NCBI RefSeq assembly: GCF_013033515.1
Contig: NZ_WQEG01000008.1
Span: 1-64,000 of the forward strand
Direction of reading: 5' to 3'
From: Ruegeria sp. HKCCA6707
GTDB lineage: Bacteria > Pseudomonadota > Alphaproteobacteria > Rhodobacterales > Rhodobacteraceae
DNA length: 64,000 bases
Of this stretch, positions 54,638 through 63,303 are shown in pieces (the stretch's first letter is position 1; each line of letters begins with the position of its first letter). Under the pieces are notes generated by a model. The model did not search any database, was not told the origin of the DNA, and worked only from the letters and a program-made list of their open reading frames with translations. The position numbers were made by a program, and so were the translations under genes.

Positions 54638-56147
54638 TTGATTTCAACACGACGATACCGCCGCCCGCCAAGGTGCCGTGGAAATAGTCGGCTTCGGAGA
54701 AACTCTCCTCAATGGTGCTCAGGATATCTGCGTGCCTCCGTCGGGTTACAGATGGAAAGGTATACACGATCCAGGTTTCCTGTTCGGGATCGTGAAGCGA
54801 CTGAAACTCGGCCAGACTGTCCGCCCCGGCCCAATGCGGCGCAAAATAATCCCGGTATGGCGGCACGGTCAGGCCCAGGGCAATGACCTGAGCATCTGCG
54901 GCGCGGTGGGTTTCGACATAATCACGCGCGCCGGTGAAATCCTGTTTGGGATAGAGATAGTTCTTGGGCAACAGAACCAGCGTCGACACTATTCCCAACA
55001 GGGCCAGCCACTGTCCCGGATTGGCGATCGAAAGCCTCAGCCTGGTGGCCAACCAATCCCCCAGCCCGGTGGCGCCATGGATAAGGAACAGACAGATCAA
55101 ACCAAGATCACCCAGAAAATACCTCGGCCAGACCCGGAACGACAAAGCGACCAGCAAAGCAATGGTCAACGCAATGTGCAGGACAAGCACCAGCGGCAAG
55201 ACGGGCGCGGTTCGGTACAGCCGGACCATGGCAATGCTCATGACCGCAAGAGCCACCGGTAAAGCGGGCCCAAGGATCGGGCCAAGCCCGCGCACGATCT
55301 CGGCCAGAGTCCAAAGCGGGTTTTTCCATTGGGCGATGGACTCGGCCCGTACGGCATCTTCGGGCCCGGATTGTACGGCAGTGAATGTGGTGATCATCGA
55401 GTCGATCATGGGCAGGTAGATTGCGGCTGTCAGGGCAAGACCGAAAAGCGCACCGACCAAAGGCATCAGGATCGATCCGCGCGGGATCTCTTGCCCGCGC
55501 ATCCGCATCAGCGCCAAGACCAAAATCCAGGTCAGCCCCAGCGCTGCAAAGTAAAACGCCGCCGACAGGTGGGTATACATGGCGCAGGCGAAGACAAAGC
55601 CAAAGCCCAACCAGATGCGCCAGCTGGGCCTGCGCATCCCTTCCAGCACAAGCACCAAAGCAATGAGCCCTAGAAACAAAAGCCCGGTATAGCCGCGCGC
55701 GTTTTGTGAGAACCAGACATGGTGGTAAGACACGGCCATCAATGCTGTGGCCATCAAAGCCTCGGGCACGGGTACAACGCGGCGTGCCAGCAGCCAAAGC
55801 GCCCAAAGGCTGGCTACGCCCCACAAAACCGCGGGCAGCCTGAGGGCCCAGGCGCTTTCCCCGAACAGTCCGATTGAAGCTTTGCCTTGTAGTGTGAAGA
55901 AGACGTGGTTGTTCAGGCTGTCATATTGCGTGAACAATTGCGCCAGCGGCAGGCGGACGTAATCGACCAGCGTGTTGACCTCATCATACCAAAGCGCGGC
56001 ATCCAACCGCGCCAGACGCAAGGCCAGCCCAACCAACAGGATCCCCCCAAGGATCAGATATTCATTGCGCGAAATCGCAGGGGCCAGAGGCTGATCTGAG
56101 GAACGAAACCGGTTCATGGTACCAAAATAGCAAACACTATCCTGCAT
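54624..56147 (-). CDS. GT39/ArnT-like polytopic glycosyltransferase
   Basis: 507-residue membrane protein with about 11-12 TM. LRLARLDAALWYDEVNTLVDY carries the acidic residue pair of the first periplasmic loop of GT-C (PMT/ArnT) enzymes. Such enzymes use polyprenyl-phosphate sugars on the periplasmic side. Start at 56147 is the longest frame; MNRFRSS at 56117 is an alternative. Function by family only. Confidence 0.8.
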   Translation of the reverse strand: MQDSVCYFGTMNRFRSSDQPLAPAISRNEYLILGGILLVGLALRLARLDAALWYDEVNTLVDYVRLPLAQLFTQYDSLNNHVFFTLQGKASIGLFGESAWALRLPAVLWGVASLWALWLLARRVVPVPEALMATALMAVSYHHVWFSQNARGYTGLLFLGLIALVLVLEGMRRPSWRIWLGFGFVFACAMYTHLSAAFYFAALGLTWILVLALMRMRGQEIPRGSILMPLVGALFGLALTAAIYLPMIDSMITTFTAVQSGPEDAVRAESIAQWKNPLWTLAEIVRGLGPILGPALPVALAVMSIAMVRLYRTAPVLPLVLVLHIALTIALLVALSFRVWPRYFLGDLGLICLFLIHGATGLGDWLATRLRLSIANPGQWLALLGIVSTLVLLPKNYLYPKQDFTGARDYVETHRAADAQVIALGLTVPPYRDYFAPHWAGADSLAEFQSLHDPEQETWIVYTFPSVTRRRHADILSTIEESFSEADYFHGTLAGGGIVVLKSNAPE

Positions 56148-56308
56148 TGGACTAACGGAAATCTTGGTCCAAAGCCAGCATCGTCATTGGACGTGCCCAG
56201 CTTGCGGCCAGTATGTCACGCAAGCGTCAATTGTTTCCGACTATTCGAACACGCGGGTGCGGTCTAAGGTGGGTGAGTATTTGGTGACTCAGTGATGTGA
56301 GGGCATTC

Positions 56309-57733
56309 ATGTTCGGTTTTTTCAAACGCGTTTGTTTATTTGTTTTCTGTGTTGCGGCTACGGGACAAGCGGCCCAGGCGCAGGACGCCACGATCCAGCT
56401 TTACCCCGATCAGAAATTCCAGACGATCAACGGCTGGGAGGTTCTGGCCCGTGGATGGGAATACGACAAGGCCGCGGATCGGTTTGATGGCAGCTGGTAT
56501 CAGGACAAGGCGCTGCATGACCGCATCATGGACGCTCTGGTCGAGCAAGCCGGTATCAACCGCGTTCGGATCGAGATCCGGTCCGGAATGGAAAACCCGA
56601 TTGACTATTGGGCTTTGTTTGAACGTGGTGAAATTGGCTATGAGAAGGTGAAAAGCCATTTTTATCATAAAGTTAACGACAATGGCGATCCCTTTAAGGC
56701 GCGAGCAGATGGGTTCCATTTCTCATATCTCGACTTTCAGATCGAAAACATCATCAAACCGATGCAAGAACGGCTGCAAGCACGGGGAGAAACGCTTTAT
56801 ATCAACCTCTGCGTGGTGGATTTCAAATGGGGCGGCGAAGAGCAGAGCAATTTCAACCTGGCCAGTAACCCGCAGGAATACGCAGAGCTTGTCACGCAAG
56901 CGATGCTGCATCTGAAGAATACTCATGGGATTGTGCCAGACGCGCTTGAGGTCATGTTGGAGCCAGAGAATACGAATGGCTGGCGCGGTTTTCATATCGG
57001 ACGTGCCGGAGCAGCGGCGTCTGATCGTCTGAACCAGCATCAAATGGCGCCCGAGTTGTTGTTGCCCTCGGTTGTAAATGCGCGCAATGCGGTGCGTTAT
57101 TTCGAGGCTGCGATCAGTGTTCCGGGCGTGGCCCCGCGCACGGGTGCGATCACCTATCACCGCTATGCCGGGCGTCGGGCTTCGGTTATGGGCGATATCC
57201 GCAATGCGGCGGCGCGGCGGGGGATCCGGGTGGAGATGCTGGAATACACCAATGGCAAGGTAGCGGATCTGATCCAGGATATGACAGTTGCGCAAGCCAG
57301 CGCCTGGCAGCTTTATTCGATCATCGCGCGGCATCCGCCCGCATCATCCGAGGTGGCGCGCAGCGTATTGTTCTATGGTGCGCCGGAGGATGGCAAGATC
57401 GGACTCTCGCATCAGGGGCGCAGTTTGGCGCAGTATTTCCGCTATGTCCGCCGGGGGGCCGAACGGATTGGTGCTGTCACAGATAACGGGGATTTCCTGG
57501 GCCTGGCCTTTGTAAACCCCGATTATGCGCTTTACCCCGGAGCGGTTGTGGTCATTCGCAGCCAGCGTGCGGGTGAGGTAGCTGTAAACGGCCTGCCCAA
57601 CGGGCGTTATGGTGTCAGCTATTCTGGCGCGGGCGTGGTGACAGGCGAACTCCCACCGCTGACTGTTGAGGGGGCGCAAGCTACGTTATCGGTGCCGGCC
57701 AATTCTGTAGTGACGATTTATCCCGCGCCCTGA
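56309..57733 (+). CDS. Secreted glycoside hydrolase, GH30-like
   Basis: 474 residues with a signal peptide (MFGFFKRVCLFVFCVAA, cleavage after AAQA). The core starts FQTINGWEVLARGW as in GH30-type (alpha/beta)8 enzymes, with the proposed acid Glu in VMLEPENTNGW and nucleophile Glu in EMLEYTNGK; a beta-sandwich C-terminal domain follows (from about residue 390). ATG at 56309 follows GAGGG; the GTG at 56297 is an alternative. Could trim the surface glycan made by this locus. Family assignment moderate. Confidence 0.6.
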   Translation: MFGFFKRVCLFVFCVAATGQAAQAQDATIQLYPDQKFQTINGWEVLARGWEYDKAADRFDGSWYQDKALHDRIMDALVEQAGINRVRIEIRSGMENPIDYWALFERGEIGYEKVKSHFYHKVNDNGDPFKARADGFHFSYLDFQIENIIKPMQERLQARGETLYINLCVVDFKWGGEEQSNFNLASNPQEYAELVTQAMLHLKNTHGIVPDALEVMLEPENTNGWRGFHIGRAGAAASDRLNQHQMAPELLLPSVVNARNAVRYFEAAISVPGVAPRTGAITYHRYAGRRASVMGDIRNAAARRGIRVEMLEYTNGKVADLIQDMTVAQASAWQLYSIIARHPPASSEVARSVLFYGAPEDGKIGLSHQGRSLAQYFRYVRRGAERIGAVTDNGDFLGLAFVNPDYALYPGAVVVIRSQRAGEVAVNGLPNGRYGVSYSGAGVVTGELPPLTVEGAQATLSVPANSVVTIYPAP

Positions 57734-57736
57734 CGC

Positions 57737-59581
57737 TCAAGACCCGTCCAAAGCGACTGCTTTGAACTGGTCGTTTTCGTATAGGACCGTCCCGTCCCAT
57801 GGCGTATCTGCGTAAAGAACAGCGAAACTTGCACCCAACTGAGTGGCAGCCGGTATCCAATCGGTGTTTTCCCGATGGGCCCTACGCATTTCCCGCAAGG
57901 CACCAAAGCCGCGTTTGGTAAAGGGTCCATAGAGCGCCTCTAGCCGGTTGCGCCAGTTCATCAGCCCCGCGTCGTCAAAAGGGATTGCGGTAAAGCTGAC
58001 CAGAACGCCGCGATTGGCCAACAGCCTGAACCGTTCCTGATCAGGTGGCACAACCCAGATCGCGCCCTCGGGGCTGATTGTGCGGGCCTGACGGGCAATA
58101 TCCGCTTCGGCATCGCGGTGATCGGACCAGCTAAAGGCCGTTTTTGCCAACGGCCCGCTTGTTGATGATTTGGCCACCATGGCGAGGGCAAGAGGCAGGC
58201 CAATGCTGAGGATCACGGCCAGCATCACACTACCCCTAAAAGGTCGCAATAGAACCAGCGCCAAAAGGGCAAACGCCGCAACACCACGCAATGTTTGCAT
58301 TGGCACGCCATAACGCCAGGCCAATGCCGCTGCGATCAGAACGCTGAAGCCCAACCCTAGCCAAATTACGATCTCAGCGCGGGTTTTCAAAAGCTTGCGC
58401 ACTATCCAGACCGCAAGACAAACCAACAAAACCAGCGTCACCGCATAGGGCTGCGCGTCCGCGCTGGCCAGCAGCAGGATCAGCGCGCAGATCAGCGCCG
58501 TTGCTTGTTCTCGGGTATAAAGATCTCCGATCAGGCGGCCTAGCAACAGAAACCCGGCCCATTTCACCACCATGAGCATTCGAAACACTTGCGCCGTGGC
58601 CCAGAGGCGGCTGTGCTGGACATCTGTAAACCACAGGCTTGCCGCACATCCGACCAGCACCATCAGACAGACGAGCGCCAACATCAGGCTTTGCTTGCCC
58701 GGCAGGGCTCGGCGCGCGGCGAACCAGAGGAAAATGCAAGTTGTCAGGGCGACGAACAGCCCGGCCTCGATCCACGAGCGGCGAAAGAATTCAGTACCCA
58801 GATAGTGATGCGGCGCGCGGAAGCTGATCAGGATGTCAAAGAACTCTGCATCCGTCAGCTTTGCGCTCTCATGCCCACCCCCGGGCAGTGCCCAGAACAC
58901 CACCATCAGCACAACAAACAAAACCCCAGCACCAACAATGGGTGCGACGGTGCGCAGACGGGGCTGGGTTTCAGGCGTCAACAGACCCACGATAACGGCG
59001 GCCAGAAAAGCCATCATGGCAATCTCGGTCCCGATCAAAGGATGCATCAGAGCGGCCGGTACAAAGGCGACAACTGAAAGCCAAACCCGTCCTGTGAACA
59101 GCAAAACCATCCCACCCAACGCCAGCGCGATGGCGACATTCGCGGGCTGAAAACTGTCAAAGCGCAAAAAGCCGGCCAGCCCCAGTGAGAAGCTGCCATT
59201 CGTGATCGCCAAAGCTGCGGCAAATAGTGCTCCGGTGCTGCTGGCCCCCACCAGATTGCGCGCTCCTAGATAAGTGACCGCTCCTAGCACAAAGGCGAAC
59301 AGACACATCAGGCTGTGTACGACGATGGGCAAAGGCATCAGGCTGACCAATGCCGCCATCGCTTTTGCGTAATAGATCCGCGGGCCAAACGCGGTGGCAT
59401 GATCGGTATAGAAATCCCCGGCCATGGCCGAGGGATCAAGCAGTCGGGCGATGATCGGCAGTTGCTCGACCTGATTTCCGTGACCAAACAACGCGCCCAC
59501 CAGAGGCAACAGTGATAGCATCGCCAAAAGCAATAGAATCTGGAATGGGCCGGGCTGTGGGGATTTGGGCTGCGCTGACAT
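57737..59581 (-). CDS. Large polytopic membrane protein, unknown (GT-C-like topology)
   Basis: 614 residues with about 13 hydrophobic segments and a C-terminal soluble domain (about residues 500-614, IWVVPPDQERFRLL and FAVLYADTPWDG). Acidic and Tyr-rich loop after TM1 (GDFYTDHATAFGPRIYYAK) recalls GT-C enzymes. I cannot name a family with confidence. Convergent with the GH30-like gene, 3 nt between stops. Confidence 0.6.
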   Translation of the reverse strand: MSAQPKSPQPGPFQILLLLAMLSLLPLVGALFGHGNQVEQLPIIARLLDPSAMAGDFYTDHATAFGPRIYYAKAMAALVSLMPLPIVVHSLMCLFAFVLGAVTYLGARNLVGASSTGALFAAALAITNGSFSLGLAGFLRFDSFQPANVAIALALGGMVLLFTGRVWLSVVAFVPAALMHPLIGTEIAMMAFLAAVIVGLLTPETQPRLRTVAPIVGAGVLFVVLMVVFWALPGGGHESAKLTDAEFFDILISFRAPHHYLGTEFFRRSWIEAGLFVALTTCIFLWFAARRALPGKQSLMLALVCLMVLVGCAASLWFTDVQHSRLWATAQVFRMLMVVKWAGFLLLGRLIGDLYTREQATALICALILLLASADAQPYAVTLVLLVCLAVWIVRKLLKTRAEIVIWLGLGFSVLIAAALAWRYGVPMQTLRGVAAFALLALVLLRPFRGSVMLAVILSIGLPLALAMVAKSSTSGPLAKTAFSWSDHRDAEADIARQARTISPEGAIWVVPPDQERFRLLANRGVLVSFTAIPFDDAGLMNWRNRLEALYGPFTKRGFGALREMRRAHRENTDWIPAATQLGASFAVLYADTPWDGTVLYENDQFKAVALDGS

Positions 59582-59818
59582 CTTACCTATAAGAACTTGT
59601 TCAAATCGCCGAACATGTTGACACCCAATTCATACCTCAGCTTGCACGCCCAACCCAGAGCTTCGCGCGCATTGCGTTGATTTTCTGATCAATCCGCGAA
59701 TGCGTGCCCTATTTGTTTCACCGCCGCGACGAATACCCTCCAAGCTTGGCGCACCTTGCGAAACCTGTTTATGCTGCACGCAGTTTCTGGGCCCGATTTG
59801 ACGAGTAAGTTCATTGAC

Positions 59819-60769
59819 ATGAAGACGATTTCGATAGTCTCCCCCGCCTATAATGAAGAAGAGAATGTAGAACGCTGCTACAGCGTAGTGCGTGATCTGT
59901 TCGAGGCCGAATTGCCCGGTTATAAGCGCGAGCATATCTTTGTCGACAACGCGTCCGAGGATGAAACGGTTGAAATCCTGCGGGGGCTTGCAGCCAAGGA
60001 CCCGGCCGTCAAAGTAGTGGTCAATGCGCGAAACTTTGGTGTGTTCCGGTCGGTTTTCAACGGTTTAAAATACGCCAAAGGCGATGCGGTTCTGGTCATG
60101 CTGCCGGTTGATCTGCAAGATCCGCCCGAGTTATTGCCCGAATTCGTCAAGCTTTGGGAAAACGGATATGAGGTTGTAGCAGGCGCGCGCACGGTGCGCG
60201 AAGAAAGCTTTGCCATGCGCTCGGTTCGCAAGGCGTTTTACTGGATCGTCAATCGTTTGTCGGATTTTGAGATCACGCAGAATGTGGGCGAGTTCCAGTT
60301 GCTGGATCGCAAGGTGATGGATGCGCTGATGGCGCATGAGGATCAATATCCCTATATTCGTGGCATGATCGCTTCGCTTGGGTTCAAGCGCATCATTGTG
60401 CCATATGTCTGGAAAGAGCGTAAACGCGGCCTGTCCAAACACAATCTGCCGATGCTTGTAGATCAGGCGCTGAACGGCATTTTTTCGTTCACCCGCGCGC
60501 CCATGCGGTTTTGCACCATCGTGGGCCTGTTCATCTCGATCTTCTGTATCGCCTTCGCGCTTCTGAACGTGATCTTGTTCCTTCTGAACCCCGAACTTGC
60601 CCCCCGCGGGGTAACCACGATCATCACGGCGCTGTTTTTCCTGTCGGGCATACAGATGTTCTTTATCGGGATGCTTGGCGAATACGTGACCTCGATCCAC
60701 AACCAGGTCCGTCGCGGGCCCATCGTGGTGGAACGCGAGCGGATCAATTTGGATGACGACGTCAGCTAG
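59819..60769 (+). CDS. GtrB-like polyprenyl-phosphate glycosyltransferase
   Basis: 316 residues. GT2 core: ISIVSPAYNEEENVERCYS, HIFVDNASEDETVEILRG, and VMLPVDLQDPPELLPEF; two C-terminal TM helices (FCTIVGLFISIFCIAFALLNV and IITALFFLSGIQMFFIGML). ATG at 59819 is chosen; the in-frame start at 59756 lacks similarity. Facing GtrA and overlapping it by 4 nt at the stops. Typically makes polyprenyl-P-glucose or similar. Confidence 0.9.
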   Translation: MKTISIVSPAYNEEENVERCYSVVRDLFEAELPGYKREHIFVDNASEDETVEILRGLAAKDPAVKVVVNARNFGVFRSVFNGLKYAKGDAVLVMLPVDLQDPPELLPEFVKLWENGYEVVAGARTVREESFAMRSVRKAFYWIVNRLSDFEITQNVGEFQLLDRKVMDALMAHEDQYPYIRGMIASLGFKRIIVPYVWKERKRGLSKHNLPMLVDQALNGIFSFTRAPMRFCTIVGLFISIFCIAFALLNVILFLLNPELAPRGVTTIITALFFLSGIQMFFIGMLGEYVTSIHNQVRRGPIVVERERINLDDDVS

Positions 60770-61167
60770 CTTTTGGTGAACGGGAACCGCCCGGTCAGAA
60801 CTTTGCCAATCAGCAAAAAGGACAGCACTGCCGCTGCGGGCGCCATAATCGCTTGTGCCAGATAGGGCGACAGGCCGGTGCCCAGGGCAAGCTGCAAGCC
60901 AAACGCGTTGAACAGGTAGATCACGCCGTAACATAGCGCATAGGCGGGGAACCTTTTGAATCCTTGCGCGGTTTCGGAAAAAACCAGTTTGGCGTGGGTG
61001 AAAAAGTTCCACAACACACCCAAGAAGAACGCCAGCGCCAGTGCGGGTTGCGGTGGCAGGCCCAGAAACACCAAAGCGGCGTAGATCAGGTAACCGACCA
61101 GAGTGTTCAGCAACCCGACCAACACGAAATGAATAAACCTGCGCGAGTCACTGCGCATCTTTGACAT
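60766..61167 (-). CDS. GtrA-family membrane protein
   Basis: 133 residues, four TM helices. Starts with SRRFIHFVLVGLLNTLVGYLIYAAL, the GtrA signature, and contains FLGVLWNFFTHAKLVFSET. GtrA proteins move polyprenyl-phosphate sugars across the membrane and pair with GtrB. 20-nt overlap with the epimerase gene. Confidence 0.9.
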   Translation of the reverse strand: MSKMRSDSRRFIHFVLVGLLNTLVGYLIYAALVFLGLPPQPALALAFFLGVLWNFFTHAKLVFSETAQGFKRFPAYALCYGVIYLFNAFGLQLALGTGLSPYLAQAIMAPAAAVLSFLLIGKVLTGRFPFTKS

Positions 61168-62065
61168 CCTTCGGCAGCAGATTTTGACGTTGCAGACAGT
61201 CCTTCAGACCGTCGCGCAGAGAATATCGCGGGCTCCACCCGATGCTGTTAAGCTTTGTCGTATCTGCGCAAATCACCTCCGGGTCCAAGACGGGCCGAGA
61301 CCGTGCGCCGAGCCGGATCAGATCGGGACGGCCAAGCAGCGTAGCGGTTCCTATGATCAGGTCTTTCACTGGCTTAGCAGTGCCCGAGCCGATATTGACC
61401 GCACCGCCAAGCTGACTGTCCAGCACTGTGGCCAGAGCTTCGCCAAGATCACTTGCATAGAGAAAATCACGTCGCTGTAGGCCATCGGTACAGTCAACGG
61501 GTTCTGCGTTTACAATACCTTGGGTGATATCGCTCAGCAAGCGGCCAGGGGCCTCATTCGGGCCGTAACAAAAGAAGATCCGTGCCCAGCTGAGGGTGAG
61601 GCCAAGGTCTTTTTGCGCCGCAGTCAGCAGTTCTCCGGTATGGGCTTTGGCTTTGCCGTAAAGGCTGGCCGGAGCCAATGCGCTGTCCTCGCGCAAAACA
61701 CCCGTGTCGCCCAATGCCTCTGGCGACCAGTCATATTCGGCACAGCTGCCCGCACACAGCACGCGTTGGCCCCCCGATGCTGCGAACTGGCGCACCAGAT
61801 CAATCGTGGCTGCCGCCCAATCCAGGTTTTCAGGCGCGTGCCAGCGGTCTTTGGGGTCGTCGTGCCAGGCCAGATGCATCAGATACGAGGCCTCTGCCGC
61901 GCGGATTGCATCCCGGCGCTGCGCCTCATCCAACAGATCAGCCTGAATATCGTTTCCCGCACCGCGTCCCAAGGTGACAGTCTGAAAGCCGCGCTGCTCC
62001 AGAGCCCGATGCGCATGGGGGCCGATCAACCCCCCTGCCCCCGTCATCAGGACGCGGGGTTTCAT
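61148..62065 (-). CDS. NAD-dependent epimerase/reductase (SDR)
   Basis: 305 residues. NAD loop MTGAGGLIGPHAHRALEQRG; active-site Tyr-x-x-x-Lys in ASLYGKAKAHTG. FLYASDLGEALATVLD and GAVNIGSGTAKPVKDL are typical of nucleotide-sugar reductases and epimerases. ATGA overlap with the C-methyltransferase gene. It probably acts after the CDP-glucose dehydratase and C-methylation. Confidence 0.82.
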   Translation of the reverse strand: MKPRVLMTGAGGLIGPHAHRALEQRGFQTVTLGRGAGNDIQADLLDEAQRRDAIRAAEASYLMHLAWHDDPKDRWHAPENLDWAAATIDLVRQFAASGGQRVLCAGSCAEYDWSPEALGDTGVLREDSALAPASLYGKAKAHTGELLTAAQKDLGLTLSWARIFFCYGPNEAPGRLLSDITQGIVNAEPVDCTDGLQRRDFLYASDLGEALATVLDSQLGGAVNIGSGTAKPVKDLIIGTATLLGRPDLIRLGARSRPVLDPEVICADTTKLNSIGWSPRYSLRDGLKDCLQRQNLLPKDVKDAQ

Positions 62066-63303
62066 CGCGAGAAGATTTCCAGTGATGGGATCGGCACCAC
62101 AAACTGCGTGCCCTGTTCGGCCAGATCACTCAGTTGCTCAGCAATTTCATCGCGCAGGTTCCAGGGCAGGATCAGCACGAAATCGGGCCGCTCTTCGCGC
62201 AGGCGCTCAACCGGGCTGACCGGGATATGAGAGCCCGGCAGCAGTTTGTTCTGCTTGGCTGGGTTGCGATCGACACAATAGAGGATGTCGTCTGAGGTGA
62301 TGCCGCAATAGTTCAGCAAGGTGTTGCCCTTGGCGGCTGCGCCATAGGCGGCAATGCTGCGCTTGCCCTGTTTGGCCGCACGCATGAAGGTCAACAGGTT
62401 CTGCCGGATCTCGCGGACCTTGTCATCGAACCCGTCATAGCCTTTGGGATTGTCCAGATTGGCCTGACGCTCTTTTTTGCGCATCCCTTCCACGATGGGC
62501 CGTTCGGTGCGGTCGGCCTCTTGCTGGCAGATATACAAACGCAGTGATCCGCCATGGGTGGGCAAAGTCTCAAGGTCGAAGACCCGCAGCCCGGCGGCAG
62601 CAAAGATAGTCTCAAGCGTAAGCAGGGACAGATATGTGTAGTGCTCGTGATAGATGGTATCGAACTGGACCTTTTCGATCAGGTTCAACAGATGCGGAAA
62701 TTCAACCGTCCAAACGGCGTTGTCGTCCAGCAAAGTGGCGATACCACCAACAAAATCGTTGATGTCAGGCACATGCGCCAGCACGTTTGCCGAGGCCACC
62801 AATGACGGGCGCAACCCTTCGGCCACCAGTTGCTTGGCCAAGGCGCTGTCGAAATATTCGATCCGCGTTGGCACGCCCTTTTCGATGGCGGCGTTAGCGA
62901 CCCCAGCTGCGGGTTCGATCCCCAGCACGGGAATGCCACGTTCCACAAAATATTGCAGCAAATAGCCATCATTCGACGCGATTTCGATGACCAGATCATC
63001 GCTGTCCAGCTTCAGCTGATTGGTGATAGTATCCACGTAATTGCGGCAATGGGCCAGCCAGCTTTCCGAGAAGCTGGAGAAATAGGCATAATCTTCGGAA
63101 AAGATATCCCCCGCCGGAACCGCATCTTCGACCTGAACCAGAAAGCACTTATCACAAACGCGGACATGCAATTCGTATTCAGGGCATTTGACCCCTGCAT
63201 TTTCGGGTTTGACATACGAGTTTGCCAGCGGAGACATCCCCAGATCGACCAGAGTACGGGTCAACGGCGCGTGGCAATGGCGGCAAGTCGGGGACGTTTG
63301 CAT
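62062..63303 (-). CDS. Sugar C-methyltransferase (three-domain)
   Basis: 413 residues. N-terminal zinc domain with CRHCH and CDKCFLVQ; central SAM domain (IEIASNDGYLLQYFVERG); C-terminal Rossmann-like domain (RSIAAYGAAAKGNTLLNYCG). This layout matches TylC3-type C-3 methyltransferases of NDP-4-keto-6-deoxysugars. The start overlaps the stop of the dehydratase gene by one base (TAATG). With RfbG next to it, it probably makes a C-methyl branched CDP-sugar. Confidence 0.88.
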   Translation of the reverse strand: MQTSPTCRHCHAPLTRTLVDLGMSPLANSYVKPENAGVKCPEYELHVRVCDKCFLVQVEDAVPAGDIFSEDYAYFSSFSESWLAHCRNYVDTITNQLKLDSDDLVIEIASNDGYLLQYFVERGIPVLGIEPAAGVANAAIEKGVPTRIEYFDSALAKQLVAEGLRPSLVASANVLAHVPDINDFVGGIATLLDDNAVWTVEFPHLLNLIEKVQFDTIYHEHYTYLSLLTLETIFAAAGLRVFDLETLPTHGGSLRLYICQQEADRTERPIVEGMRKKERQANLDNPKGYDGFDDKVREIRQNLLTFMRAAKQGKRSIAAYGAAAKGNTLLNYCGITSDDILYCVDRNPAKQNKLLPGSHIPVSPVERLREERPDFVLILPWNLRDEIAEQLSDLAEQGTQFVVPIPSLEIFSR

